Shown piece by piece: positions 34,423 through 44,673 of a DNA stretch of 64,000 bases. The translations under genes and the position numbers were made by a program. The stretch comes from Phlebotomus papatasi. Its lineage: Eukaryota > Arthropoda > Insecta > Diptera > Psychodidae. Where the stretch lies: contig NC_077223.1 of the NCBI RefSeq assembly GCF_024763615.1, forward strand, positions 54,436,627-54,500,626. Reading direction: 5' to 3'. The notes under the pieces were generated by a model. The model was given only the letters and a program-made list of their open reading frames with translations. It did not search any database and was not told where the DNA came from. How positions within the stretch are numbered: position 1 is the stretch's first letter; every line of letters starts with the position of its first letter.

Positions 34423-36238
34423 TTAGGTGAGATTCTTAACAATCTCACCTACTATAATCCTAACAAAATTTCATGTCGTCCGATCGACCTCAAACTTGGC
34501 CAAAATGTGTTTCGCCACTTCCTGATCACGAATATATATGTGGCTATTTTACGTTCCCGGCCGGCCGGCCGGCCGCTCTTTGGAGCTTAATAGCTCCTAA
34601 ACTAAAAAAGATATCGACTTGCGGTTTTCGGCAAAGGTTATATATCGGGTGAAAATTGCAACTTGGTGCATAGACCCCCCACCCCCCACCCCTCCTTCCG
34701 CCATTTTGAAGACCCCCCTTTTTTGTTTTCTCAATAGCTCCGCCCCTATGGCATCGAGCGGGCTCAAATTTTAGTATGTTATAGCTGGGCCTTAGAGCTT
34801 TCCATCAATACCAAACTTAAGGTCCCCCGACCCCCCTGACCCGAGCTATAAGGGTCCAAAAAAAATTTCTTAAAATGAACATAACTCCGGTTCTAATTGT
34901 CAGAATTTAAAAAGTGAGGGCTTTTTGGAAAGCTCTCGTGAAATGCCACTTCCCCTTCTAACATCGCAAGTTCATAAAACCACCGCTAGGGGCGCTATTA
35001 TTAAAAAGAAAATTTTTAAATCTTATAAGTTAAATAACTCAAAAATTCCATTGTGCATCGGGCTGAAATTTTAGTATGTTGTAGCCGTTGATTATACCTA
35101 TCAAACAAAAAAAACCTTAAGTCGATCTAAAACCCCTGACCCGAGCTATAAGGGGTCAAAGTTCGAACATTGACCGGCCTCTATCTCCGGTTCTAATTAA
35201 CATAGCGATCTAAATTTTACCTTTTTGGTTTCGTCTCAATGAGCACTTTCAGATGGAAGTTCAAAAAGTCACCACAGGTGGCGCTGTGATAGCGTCAAAA
35301 TTCATCGAAATTCAAAGTCACTTTTCTCAAAAACGGCATTGTGCAAGTTAATGAAATTTTAGTATGTTGTAGTCCAGTCTAGGACGTTTCCAAAATGGTG
35401 CAAATGTGCGCTGTGGTTAAAACAGAACCGGAGATATGAGGGGTCAAATTTCACGAAATTCAAAAAATCATATCTCCGGTTCTATGTGACCGATTTTGAT
35501 GAATGAGGGCTTAAACGAAAGATCTCACCAAATGCTACAACTTTCTAGAATATTTGAACTTCGTGGGACCAACACCAGGGGCGCCACAGTCGAGAAACCA
35601 ATTTCAATATCACATAACCTCAATTATCTCGACTGTCGCTAAACCGATTTTGATGATTACTTCGACATAATTGTAGAGCACATTTGTCCCTACATTTCGT
35701 CCATACATCATTTTCCACTCAGACTACGCTATCACTCCGATTTTGCCGTTTAAGTGTGAAAAAATTGATTTTTCCAATAATAACACTTTGAAATCACTGA
35801 GATGCCAATTTGACTGCCTCTACTCCACCAAGACACTTAAAATAGGGGTTTAAATGGAAAGTTCCGCAAAATACAACAATTCTTTGATATAGTTGAAGTT
35901 CAACAAATGACTACTTGGGGCACTCTGGATGAAAAAACGAGTTAAGAAACAAAAAACCTCGCTTATCTTGGCTTCTGAGTAATCGATGAGTTCAAGTTCT
36001 ACGGCAAAATTATAGAGAACATTCTGGTCTACATTTCACCCATATAACACTTTTCTGTTAGTTCATCCAAATCCTTGATATTTTGGTTTAAATACAAAAT
36101 TTGTATAATTGCACGAATTTGATTCAAGATAACTGAATGGCGTCTCCCAACTTCAGCTCCAAATCGAATTTGCATGCACTCCGAGTTAGCTCACGTTAAG
36201 AATCTCACCTACATAAGCCGGTTAGGATTATCTGTCCC
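34423..36238 (-). mobile_element. Helitron-like family, full-length copy in left arm
   Basis: 1816 bp, TTAGGTGAGATT to CTGTCCC. The mate at 60517-62336 is 4 bp longer, so both arms inherited the same insertion. Confidence 0.9.
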
Positions 36239-36240
36239 TT

Positions 36241-36762
36241 TAACATCTTAAAAAACCATGTTTTTCGGTTTTTCTCGAAATTGGTCCAATAACTCTTTCA
36301 ATGATTTTCGGATATGTTTTAGAGGTAGTCCAGGCGAACATTTAGTCCAAACATACCAACGATCAGAAAATTCGCCATTTTCAATTATTGAATGAAAATG
36401 TCAACCACTTTGGAGGGCAAATTCTTTTAACCAGAGGGCTAATTTTTGAAAGTCTCACTCGCACCCGCGAGCTCTTTAGTGGCCGAGAGAAATTGACTAT
36501 CGCACACCCCGCAGATTCAAATTCTTCTGTAACGTCTTCTTTATAACATAAACTACTCGTTACACGTACTCAAGGATCTTCGGGTGTGCGAGTCAATTTC
36601 TCTCGGCCACTAAAGAGCTCGCGGGTGCGAGTGAGAATTTCAAAAATTGGCCTTCAGTTTGGTTAAATTTGGATTCCTTAGAAAAGTATTGTATTACAAA
36701 CCCGGCTGTATCGGTAATAAATCGGTCAAGTACCGATTTTTTGATATTCAAATGCTTTTGTG
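36241..36762. repeat. repeat family B copy, interrupted by a MITE
   Basis: Family B phrases run from ACCATGTTTTTCGG to CAACCACTTTGGAGGG, then stop at the MITE, and resume after it with TTTGGTTAAATTTGGATTCC through AGTACCGATTTT. Confidence 0.65.
36433..36656. mobile_element. MITE C (GAGGGC termini, long TIRs)
   Basis: About 220 bp with ~60-bp terminal inverted repeats containing CTCGCACCCGCGAGCTCTTT and GTGGCCGAGAGAAATTGACT. It sits inside family B. Comparison with intact family B suggests a 3-bp CAG target duplication (36432-36434, 36655-36657 region). A second copy lies at 44457-44673 and the arm mate at about 60099-60322. Confidence 0.75.
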
Positions 36763-38374
36763 ATTTATGAATCGATTTTATCTCTAGTAGACCAGTAAAC
36801 ACCAAAAGATCATGCGAAAAACTAATTTACGGTGAGCTCTATCTCATGAGTTCGAGCATTCCGCAAAGCTGGAAAGTTTAGCCATTTCTTTTTTAGTGAA
36901 AGTTCTAAATATTATTGCTAATAATCGGCAAAAATATCGTATCAACTTCTACTTAAAAGTTCTAGTAGATCTTCGGCTGCAGCATGTTAAAGCTTTCGTT
37001 TTTAAGATACCTTTTATAACTTGTCTGGCCTTTAGTAATTCTGCCAATTTCAAGGGCTAAGGGGGTAGTTATAATGAAAAATGTGTATACAATTTCTTGC
37101 ATTTTCTTCTGAATTTTTCTTGCCCATTTCACAATTTCTATAAAAAAAATCCTCAAAATATGTACATAACACCATTTTTAACCTAATATCTGCCTCCTGA
37201 CCAATTCTAAATCATAGATGAGTGATAACGGCAACATAGATTAATATCTACAACAATTTTTAGTGGCAAAGTTTTGCGAAAAGCATTGATGCTTCAGGCA
37301 AAAAACAAAGAAGAATCTTATCTACACACAGAAAAATTTTGACTCTAAATTTAAGAATATATAAGACCCTGGGAACTTAAATTGGACATGAATCCCCGAG
37401 GCGTTTAAGTTTAGAAGCTTTGAGCGAAAAATGGGCTAGAATCCCTAGCTCTTTCTATTTAAGAGATCGGGAACTTAAGTTCAGCATTAGCTGGAAAATG
37501 TAAAATGTCTACAGATTTGCAAATTGCAACTAAAACTAAATGATCAAGAATTTAAAATTAGGGCATTGGCATTCATTGGATGGGATTTGAAATTAAATTC
37601 CTGGGTGTTTCTGTTTAAGAATTTTCTATTTTTCTGTGTGTAAGAGATGTCTACCTAAATGTCTCTGTCAACTATGAGGAATGCCCAAGGTTGCCGAAAA
37701 GAAAAAGCTTCTAGAGAAGGGGCTTACACTAGATTAGGAGATAAAATTGTCTATATTTCTACGCCATAAATAGCAAATCGATTTGGGAGTGAGACGCGCG
37801 GAATGTGGGGTGGGAAAAAGTATTAAAAAAGAGTTTCTTTGATTGTTGTGATATGTAATTTAATTGGTTATTTATATTTCAAGTGCAATGGAAGTATGTG
37901 GCTTTTCTTCTCTTGTAGCTTCTTTTATGGAAGCACGCAGCACACGCGCATTCACTTTCATGAAAAGTGTGCGGTGTGTTGATGGCAATAATTGGATATA
38001 GCCAGGCAATTTTACATACAATTCTCCTTGGATAATTTATATGTTGCATTCAACGTCTCGGTCTGCACTCTCTTACAACCCTGTCCACTGCCAAGAGTCT
38101 ATCGATAAATCGGCTTGGAATTGTGAGGATAGAGCATTGACTAATTCAATTGCTGAAGAAAATCGCGCGCGGGTTCGAGCTCGACCATGTATTGAAGTCT
38201 TTTGTTTTGCACACAAACACCTTGCCATTTTTAAATACTTTTTTGGCTTACTGCAATAAAAAATCCATACCTTTTGAAATCTGTAATAAGTTTCCTCAAT
38301 AAAAAAATCTTTTTCAGAATTTTGCGAAATTTCTTTTTTCATCCGACGAGGATAAATTCTCTTGGTATTATATA
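36763..38374. other. no gene recognised; contains a TA MITE
   Basis: Apart from the element at 37325-37640, only short ORFs conserved in both arms (for example minus 36962-37156 and overlapping ORFs at 38041-38342). Conservation between near-identical arms is not evidence of coding. Confidence 0.4.
37325..37640. mobile_element. MITE D, 316 bp, present only in the left arm
   Basis: Termini CACACAGAAAAAT...ATTTTTCTGTGTG with TA at 37323-37324 and 37641-37642. The right arm has the unoccupied site with a single TA (ATCTAAGAG in this orientation, near 59431). The arm length difference is 318 bp, equal to element plus one TA. Confidence 0.92.
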
Positions 38375-39442
38375 GGGGAAGTGCTTATAATTTTGGACAG
38401 TCTGCATATAAGCATCGATATCCTAAGTTTGAAGTGCCATATTTTCAATACTAATTGACTTTTCTTGTTACTCTCTTTTCAGAAGGATTGTTTAGAAACT
38501 TGGCAAGCTATTTATCATCTCATTTTTACTAAAATTAGTTTTAATACGTTTAAAAATGAATTGATATGTAGAGGTGAATTTGACTCTTATTTTGGACAAC
38601 TTGGTTATTAATTTTTACAACTTGTCTGTAAATTTGGACAGATAATCCGCCTCAACAGGATGCCCATTGTTCTTCATTTCATGAACCAATCTTACCAAGT
38701 CCTCTTCCTGGTCATGTAAGGGAAACGTGGAATGTCACAAGAAGCCCAGAAACTTTCCATATCATTCATTAAAGTGAGTTGACTTCGGTACTCCAAGTAC
38801 GTGCGGATTCGCTCATTCCCTGCCCTTTCCGGGAGCCTTTCAAGGCATTTCTCACTGCATCTCTTTCGTAGAGATGATGCTCCTTCATTTCTCCAGGCAT
38901 TTGTCCAACCTAGTCATCACAAAAGCTAAAACTTCACGAAATTTCGTGAGAAAAACACCTGTCCAAAATAAGAATCATCACCTCACTGGTGAATGTCTTA
39001 AAAAATTTCCCATTTTTCACACGAAAAATCTAATTCACAAGGCAAATCTCACTTCAGGTCAAATGTACAAATCACTACTAACATGAATCAACACAATATT
39101 CAATGAATATTCAATAATATCACTCAAAAACAGCGAACAAACTTTGTTAGTACTTCACCAAAACTAAATAAGACTGAAGTAAGCCACGAAGTTCTGTCAT
39201 ATTTCTCGTAAGCAATTGCTCACACTGAATTTTCAACAAAGCAATTTCAACTCAAATCATATTCAAATTTTAACGTATTTAGTGTTAAAATATTCCAAAA
39301 GGAACAAATATTTAGATATAATTCATTATTCATCAAATATTGGAATAAAAATCCATCATTTTAATCAATTTATTTTTAGTGTCCAATGTTATCCTAAAAG
39401 TGTCCAAAATAAGAAACTGGACAAAATTAGAAGCATTTCCCC
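38375..39442 (-). mobile_element. pogo-like derivative, TA-flanked, 1068 bp
   Basis: Termini GGGGAAGTGCTTATAATTTT and the imperfect inverse of GGGGAAATGCTTCTAATTTT. TA at 38373-38374 and 39443-39444. Subterminal ATTTTGGAC/GTCCAAAAT repeats. The interior keeps a broken pogo N-terminus on the minus strand. Non-autonomous. Mate at 57631-58698. Confidence 0.8.
38769..38900 (-). pseudogene. Psq-type HTH remnant of a pogo transposase
   Basis: 43 codons containing ERDAVRNALKGSRKGQGMSE followed by SARTWSTEVNSL. This fits the Psq pattern (A-V-x-x-A-L-x-G ... S-x-x-x-A-R-x-W-x-V-x-x-S-x-L) with substitutions. A further stretch in another frame just downstream (EEDLVRLVHEMKNNGHPVEA) looks like the start of the CENP-B-type HTH, so the gene is frameshifted. 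The rest is missing. Identical in the mate at 58173-58304. Confidence 0.6.
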
Positions 39443-39444
39443 TA

Positions 39445-39644
39445 CCCAAAATTGAATGAATCACTTTCATGTCCTCGTCCGCCACAAAAATTCCGCACAT
39501 TTCTTCGTTGACTTGAGTCATGTCTTTTTGGGCTGGAAATTCTTCGGTGTCTCGAAAGTTGTTCATCGTTCTTGGGCAATTTATCCCAATGAATGAGCAT
39601 GATCGTAAAATTACCCAGATGATGCACCCCACCAATTTACTCAT
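39445..39644 (-). CDS. candidate first exon with signal-peptide-like start, unrecognised
   Basis: From ATG at 39642-39644 the minus strand encodes MSKLVGCIIWVILRSCSFIG, then a polar stretch and MCGIFVADEDMKVIHSI. The hydrophobic start followed by cysteines suggests secretion. The frame runs into the pogo-like derivative at 39442, so the natural continuation (splice donor or further coding) is displaced. An ATTTTATAAATC box lies only about 20 bp upstream of the ATG. The mate is 57429-57630. I do not recognise the family. Chance ORF remains possible. Confidence 0.3.
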
Positions 39645-40034
39645 ATTGCTCTCGACGAGAGATTTATAAAATCCCCGCGTGAATTATCTCGCAATTTTTT
39701 GCCCAAAGCCGCTTTAAGGAAGGTAAAAAAACGTGCATGAAAGGGAAGGAGAATTTAATCAAGGTTTTTATGTCTGCACTGTTCTCTTCTTTCTACTTCT
39801 TGGCAAATACTTCAGTCGTGATACTTTTCTGATGATTGTAGAATCTCTTATCTTTTGTCTGCGATTTCTTATCACACAAATCACCTCATAAGACCTCTTG
39901 GGGGCAATGAAAAGCATCATTTTGACAACGAAGGAGGAAGTTTTAGTGTAATATAGCCAATCAACAATAGGGAAAACCGGAAGTCGTCGGAAAGAGATAA
40001 TCACTCAGGGAAACACATCAACTATCATCAGAGC

Positions 40035-40063
40035 TTTCGGCTCGATCTCCAAGCCTTCATCAG
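40035..40063 (-). ncRNA. hammerhead-ribozyme-like core, PLE terminal repeat
   Basis: On the minus strand CTGATGA, then a stem GGCTTGG/TCGAGCC (last pair G-U) with a 3-nt loop, then GAAA. Mate of 57010-57038. The cleavage-side helix III and U-H step are not clearly formed. Confidence 0.5.
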
Positions 40064-40282
40064 TGGCTGGAGCAAAAAGAAGGAGCCGTTTTTATTTGGA
40101 TCTTTAAATATTAACAATTTTTCTAACAACTCACTCAAGTCTTGCAATCTTTCTCTGAGACTCGTTCAGGGTTTTGGTCAGGATTACACCAGGGCATAAA
40201 AGGGAATGGGGGCACTTTTCTTACACTGTATTTTACAAATTTTTGTATTAATTTGGCACAATTTTTGGATCTCACGATCCTC

Positions 40283-40413
40283 ACCCTATTTCTGAAGTTC
40301 CTCGCTACATTCAGGAGCATGTTGATGGGATGTAGATTGTGGTAGTTCAGCAATCTGTAGGAACAGGGTTTACTGTACCACACCGTTTTTATGCATCCAT
40401 CTTTTATGCGCAC
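40283..40413 (-). pseudogene. Penelope-like linker fragment
   Basis: Encodes KTVWYSKPCSYRLLNYHNLH followed by PINMLLNVARNFRNRVR, then runs into terminal-repeat sequence in a chimeric frame. Same peptide as the right-arm copy at 56209-56436, truncated before the GIY-YIG domain. Confidence 0.7.
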
Positions 40414-40996
40414 ACACAGCGAACACAGGTCACAAATTCCGTTTCGACGACACCAAGATCATAGACAAACATAAACATTATTCAAAACGATTATTTTTGG
40501 AGATGCTGCACATAAGCAAAAACATTGGGAGATTGGTAAACAAGAGACAAGATATTGAAAAGCTCTCCACAATATACGCAGCCTTAATTGGAGCAAATGA
40601 AACGGATGGAATTTGATGGTATTTTAGGGGGAGTATGATCTCTGCAGATCTCTGCAGAGAAAACAAGAAAAGAATTCAAATCATCAACGGTCAAAAAATC
40701 TCGAACAGAAAAACCGTTGCTTCACCTCTGGACTCCCCAGTACTACTAACAAAGAGAAATTCCCAGCAAGATTGAAGACGAAATATAAGATCCAAAAATT
40801 GTGCCAAATTAATACAAAAATTTGTAAAATACAGTGTAAGAAAAGTGCCCCCATTCCCTTTTATGCCCTGGTGTAATCCTGACCAAAACCCTGAACGAGT
40901 CTCAGAGAAAGATTGCAAGACTTGAGTGAGTTGTTAGAAAAATTGTTAATATTTAAAGATCCAAATAAAAACGGCTCCTTCTTTTTGCTCCAGCCA

Positions 40997-41025
40997 CTGA
41001 TGAAGGCTTGGAGACCGAGCCGAAA
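40997..41025 (+). ncRNA. hammerhead-ribozyme-like core, PLE terminal repeat
   Basis: CTGATGA (40997-41003), stem GGCTTGG/CCGAGCC of 7 pairs with loop AGA, then GAAA (41022-41025). Hammerhead motifs are known in the terminal repeats of Penelope-like elements, where they are thought to process the transcript. Mate 55232-55260 on the minus strand. Confidence 0.55.
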
Positions 41026-41138
41026 GCTCTGATGATAGTTGATGTGTTTCCCTGAGTGATTATCTCTTCCCGACGACTTCCGGCTTTCCCTATTGTTGAT
41101 TGCAATTAACGTCGGCTTATACCCACAATATAGCCAAT

Positions 41139-42588
41139 AATTGTTCTCCGAGGGTGTAACATTCCGATATCCAACTGCTCTTGCAGAAGTATCAATACGT
41201 ATTTTATGACTTTCTCAAGATGCAGCATGCTACAATGGCTTGACCAGGGCCAAGGCACCTCTCAAAGCCACAGCTAGAGCATTTGATAAACGCTGTACAA
41301 CTTATTAAAATAAAATACAGGTAAAAGGTTTTTAGAGGATCGTATAAGTACAGTAGACTCTATCTTAATTCGGCATTTGAAGCAAAATGTCATCCGAATT
41401 ATTGATAAACTCAGACGGGAAACTATTTGAAATCTATGGATTATTAAATTTTCATAATCATAATTACACAGAAAAGCCCTCAATGATAAAGAATCTTGAT
41501 AAGATTAATAGACATAACAAACTGGTCAAATTAAAAGACATCCGATTGAGTGACACTCTACTGCACACATATTATTATCATGGCAATTATTAGACATGAC
41601 AATTAAAGAACAACTAATTTTGTAAAACTTGACGAGTTAATGGCCAGTAGCTGTGTCACCAGTCACCACCTCAGCGCTTTAAGATAAGTAATTAGTTAAA
41701 AAGTTTGCCCAAATTGACAGAACAAAACACACATTAAATCCGCTTTTAAATTGAGATTTTAAAATTGAGAGACTGGTTGTAGTGCAGATTTCAGTTGTTC
41801 TCCAAATCCTCAAGTTTATTGGACATTAATGTCTATGAAATATGTTTAAATAACTGCACAAATGAAAACTTGCTATGCTATCACAACTTTTGGACTACAA
41901 CTAAAGTTGTGATCCAAGCGCAAGTGCAGTGTGACAATCTCCACTTTTATGTTACTTTCCTTGGCTATATTCGATACATGATGAAGAGAACATCTAATTA
42001 CGACACGTCGGTCGATAGGGAATAAAATTGTGAAAATCAAGAAAGAATTCAATTTTTCCTTCGGTGTCCTGTTACATTCCAATACTAGATATAAATCTCC
42101 TAAAACATCTTATGCGATACTGTGAAAATTTCATGAAATTGATATTCACAAACCTTTTCAAATTCTAAAGTTGTTAATATATCTATTCCATATTCTACTC
42201 TAAATTTTAATGAATATGATTTTTGGGAGAAAAAGAAGAAAAAGTGCGAAAGAGTGGCCTATAGAACTTGTAAGAAAGAAATATAATAGTAAAACTCTAA
42301 TTTCTATCTAAACTGGGGCTTCTTGGGCTAAATGTCATCTAAATTATCACGAAATTGGTGCGTGAAATTACTTGAAATCCTGGGATTTATTGTTCACCAA
42401 TATACCCGTATTAAATTTACAAGTTTAATCATTACAAATTCATAAAAAAATCTAAATGAAAATGAATTACGATACCGTAAACGCGGGTGACTTTGTCCTC
42501 CGTGTGTGACTTGTCAGGAATTCCAAGACCTTTGAACGTGCCCAAACATGATACCATTCGGTTGAGAAATGCATTCATTAGGGCCCTT
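41139..42588. other. no gene recognised (inner part of left arm)
   Basis: Short ORFs shared with 53330-55118 in mirror image (for example 41387-41593, 41795-42025). No domain recognised. The site of the right-arm CACTG MITE is unoccupied here, near 42387. Confidence 0.4.
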
Positions 42589-42961
42589 TTAACTTTTAAC
42601 CTTGAAAAATTGTTATTAGAAATGATTGAACGGTATTATCGTATATAGACGAAATGTCTTCCTGGATAATCTCTAAAATGTATACAAGAAATTAAAAAAA
42701 AGACTCATAATGCGTTTTCGAGCAATCTGAAAAAATATAGTTTTGAAGGGTAAGGGGAGAGTTTAACCGATTTTGATGATTACTTTGACATAATTGTAGA
42801 TGAGGACATTTATAGGAATATAAAATTAGCAATATATACAATATATAAAAGCCAGTGATAAGCCTAGATCAGCTTATAAAGGTGCGATTCCTTCATTGCA
42901 AATTCGGATTGTGGCAAACTCGAACGATATTTATACATAAATAATGCAAATTTCGTTTAAT

Positions 42962-43110
42962 AATTCGTCGGTTGCGTCTACCTCTGTCGTATTTTGCATT
43001 TCTTTTGTGTCAGCATTTCACGCAAGAGGGAACGTCTGTATTGTAGCTTGTACCAAATACAGATACAAAACAAATGCAGATACGACAGAGGTAGACGCAA
43101 CCGACGAATT
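42962..43110. repeat. 149-bp palindromic MITE
   Basis: Inverted ends AATTCGTCGGTTGCGTCTAC and CTCTGTCGTAT, then GCATTT, around a ~70-bp centre. Confidence 0.8.
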
Positions 43111-43139
43111 CTTAAACTGTATGTAACTTATTATCGTTA

Positions 43140-43530
43140 TTAATAAGGCAAATTGGATGAGAAATCCATAAAAGTATCTGAAAATCTTTAAAGTCGATTA
43201 TCTCGGAAAACTATGAGAGATAGAGGCCTCAAACTTTACACCCGTTTAAAGCCTCCTACAGGCTTGAGATGTGCAAAATTTCATTTGAAAATGAGCAAAA
43301 TTGGACGAGAAATGCATAAAAATGTCTGAAAATCTTTAAAGTCGATTATCTCGGAAACTATGAGAGATAGAGGCCTCAAACTTTACACCCGTTTAGAGCC
43401 TCCTACAGGCTTCAGATGTGCAAAATTTCATTTGAAAATGAGCAAAATTGGACGAGAAATGCATCAAAATGTCTCAAAATCTTTAAAGTCGGTTATCTCG
43501 GAAATTATGAGAGATAGAGGCTTCAAACTT
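43140..43530. repeat. tandem array, ~148-bp unit, about 2.6 copies
   Basis: AAAGTCGATTATCTCGG recurs at about 43190 and 43338 and with one change at 43485. Other shared phrases are GAGAGATAGAGGC, ACACCCGTTTA and AATTGGACGAGAAATGCAT. Phrase style is close to the Helitron-like modules (a 'TATCTCGG ... AAACTTTACACC' order). Confidence 0.85.
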
Positions 43531-43562
43531 GACATCAGATTAGATTTTCATTTATTTTTAGA

Positions 43563-43732
43563 AATTTTGCCACCCGCGAAAATCCGGGAAAAATTTCGCG
43601 ACTTGCGAAAATCCGCGAAAAATTTCGAGGCCCGCGAAAATCCGCGAAAAAATTCGCGGCCCGCGAAAATCCGCGAAAAATTTCGCCGCCCCCGAAAATC
43701 CGCGAAAACATTCGCGACCCGCGAAAATCCGC
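43563..43732. repeat. CGCGAAAATCCGCGAAAAATT tandem array
   Basis: Five or six units of about 33-34 bp alternating CCGCGAAAATCCGCG with AAAAATTTCGCGGC. GC-rich and self-complementary. Confidence 0.9.
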
Positions 43733-43736
43733 TGGT

Positions 43737-43800
43737 ATATATAAACATATATACTATGTTTATATGTATGTATATATATATATATATATATCTACATATA
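43737..43800. repeat. (TA)n microsatellite
   Basis: Imperfect TATA/CATATA tract, pure TA at about 43767-43790. Confidence 0.95.
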
Positions 43801-43879
43801 GAGGGAGTGAGAGAGAGGGAGAAATGGCACAATACCATGTGTGACGCCGCTTCTCCCGCTTTTTTCCCCACCTGACGCT

Positions 43880-44336
43880 ACGAGCAAAATTTCTTAAAAT
43901 TGCAATCTTTAACTTGAAATATCTCGAGAAATCATGGAGCAATCTCCAAATTTTTTTTTAAATTGGTCTACTCAAGTAGCGCTACAACATGAACATAAAA
44001 TAGTTCAAATTGCATAAGCCAGTTTCTAGAAAAACTATAAAAACCGGTTTTAAACCGGTTTAGAACCCGTTTTTCAAAAAACTAATCTTATAGAAATTAT
44101 CGTACGCGCAAGTAGATATATTTAAAAAAAAAAATTTATGAAGATATCTCTTTCCAAACCGGAGATATTGCGTACTACGGACGGCCGGACGGCCGGCCGG
44201 ACCCGAAAATGGCGGACTATCATTTTTGGCATCAGGGATGTTCAAAACATATACCCTGTGAATTTCAGTTCGATCGGAGCACTTTTAGAAAATCGGAGTA
44301 TCACAATAGGTGTGATTATGAAGGAATCACACCTAA
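43880..44336 (+). mobile_element. second Helitron-like family, 3' part
   Basis: The 3' end matches the main family in layout, not in sequence: a GGCCGG tract (44180-44201), ATCAGG, AATTTCAG then TCGATCGG, then a hairpin AGGTGTGATT/AATCACACCT (44308-44334) and AA before T. Further 5' it has GCTACAACATGAACATAAAAT and AACCGGAGATATTG, both characteristic module phrases. The 5' end is not determined and could lie near the tandem array at 43140. Confidence 0.6.
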
Positions 44337-44456
44337 TATACAAATAGTAATCGTACATACATTTTTTCGCTCAGACTATTCCTTCTGTCCGATCTCGTCG
44401 TTTTTCTGTCAAAAATTATTTTTCCCCATATAACGCTATGAAAATAGACAAATACT

Positions 44457-44673
44457 GAGGGCAAATTATTGAAATCGTACTTGCACCCGCCAGCTCCTTA
44501 GTGGCCGAGAGAAATCCACTCGCACACCCTGCAGATTCTTGAGTACGTGCTGCAAGTAATTCGTATTATAAAGAAGTTACAAAAGGATTTGAATCTGCGG
44601 GGTGTGCGAGTGGATTTCTTTCGGCCTCTAAAAGAGCTGACGGGTGTGAGTACGATTTCAATAATTTACCCTC
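44457..44673. mobile_element. MITE C, second copy
   Basis: GAGGGCAAATTATTGAAATC at the left and its inverse at the right. Shares GTGGCCGAGAGAAAT, CTCGCACACCC and GCAGATTC with 36433-36656, but TIR details have diverged. Confidence 0.75.

Larger units (their letters stand above)
39962..41126. mobile_element. Penelope-like element, left-arm copy (short form)
   Basis: 1165 bp between 12-bp direct repeats AATATAGCCAAT (39950-39961, 41127-41138), which are the target duplication. Terminal repeats are in inverted orientation: 39962-40279 is matched by reverse complement at about 40790-41100. The core holds only part of the linker preceding the endonuclease. Relative to the right-arm copy it is 816 bp shorter and its core lies in the opposite orientation with respect to the flanks. 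Confidence 0.85.
32759..42588. repeat. left arm of a ~10 kb inverted repeat
   Basis: Pairs base for base with 53330-64000 in reverse complement. Left plus right coordinates sum to 96759 at the outer end, 96755 inside the Helitron-like copy, 97073 after the left-only MITE, 96257 after the Penelope-like element and 95918 at the inner end. The inner limit is where the right arm meets the gap. The outer limit is set only by the window end. Confidence 0.95.

Noticed and set aside
39950..41138. Reading the inverted terminal repeats plus flank as a cut-and-paste TIR transposon
   Set aside because: The 12-bp target duplication, GIY-YIG linker region and hammerhead-like motifs fit a Penelope-like element much better.
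43360..43875. 171-codon ORF over the tandem arrays
   Set aside because: It is produced by the repeat unit's periodicity (ENPRKNSRPAKIREKF...). Both strands are open, as expected for a stop-free satellite.
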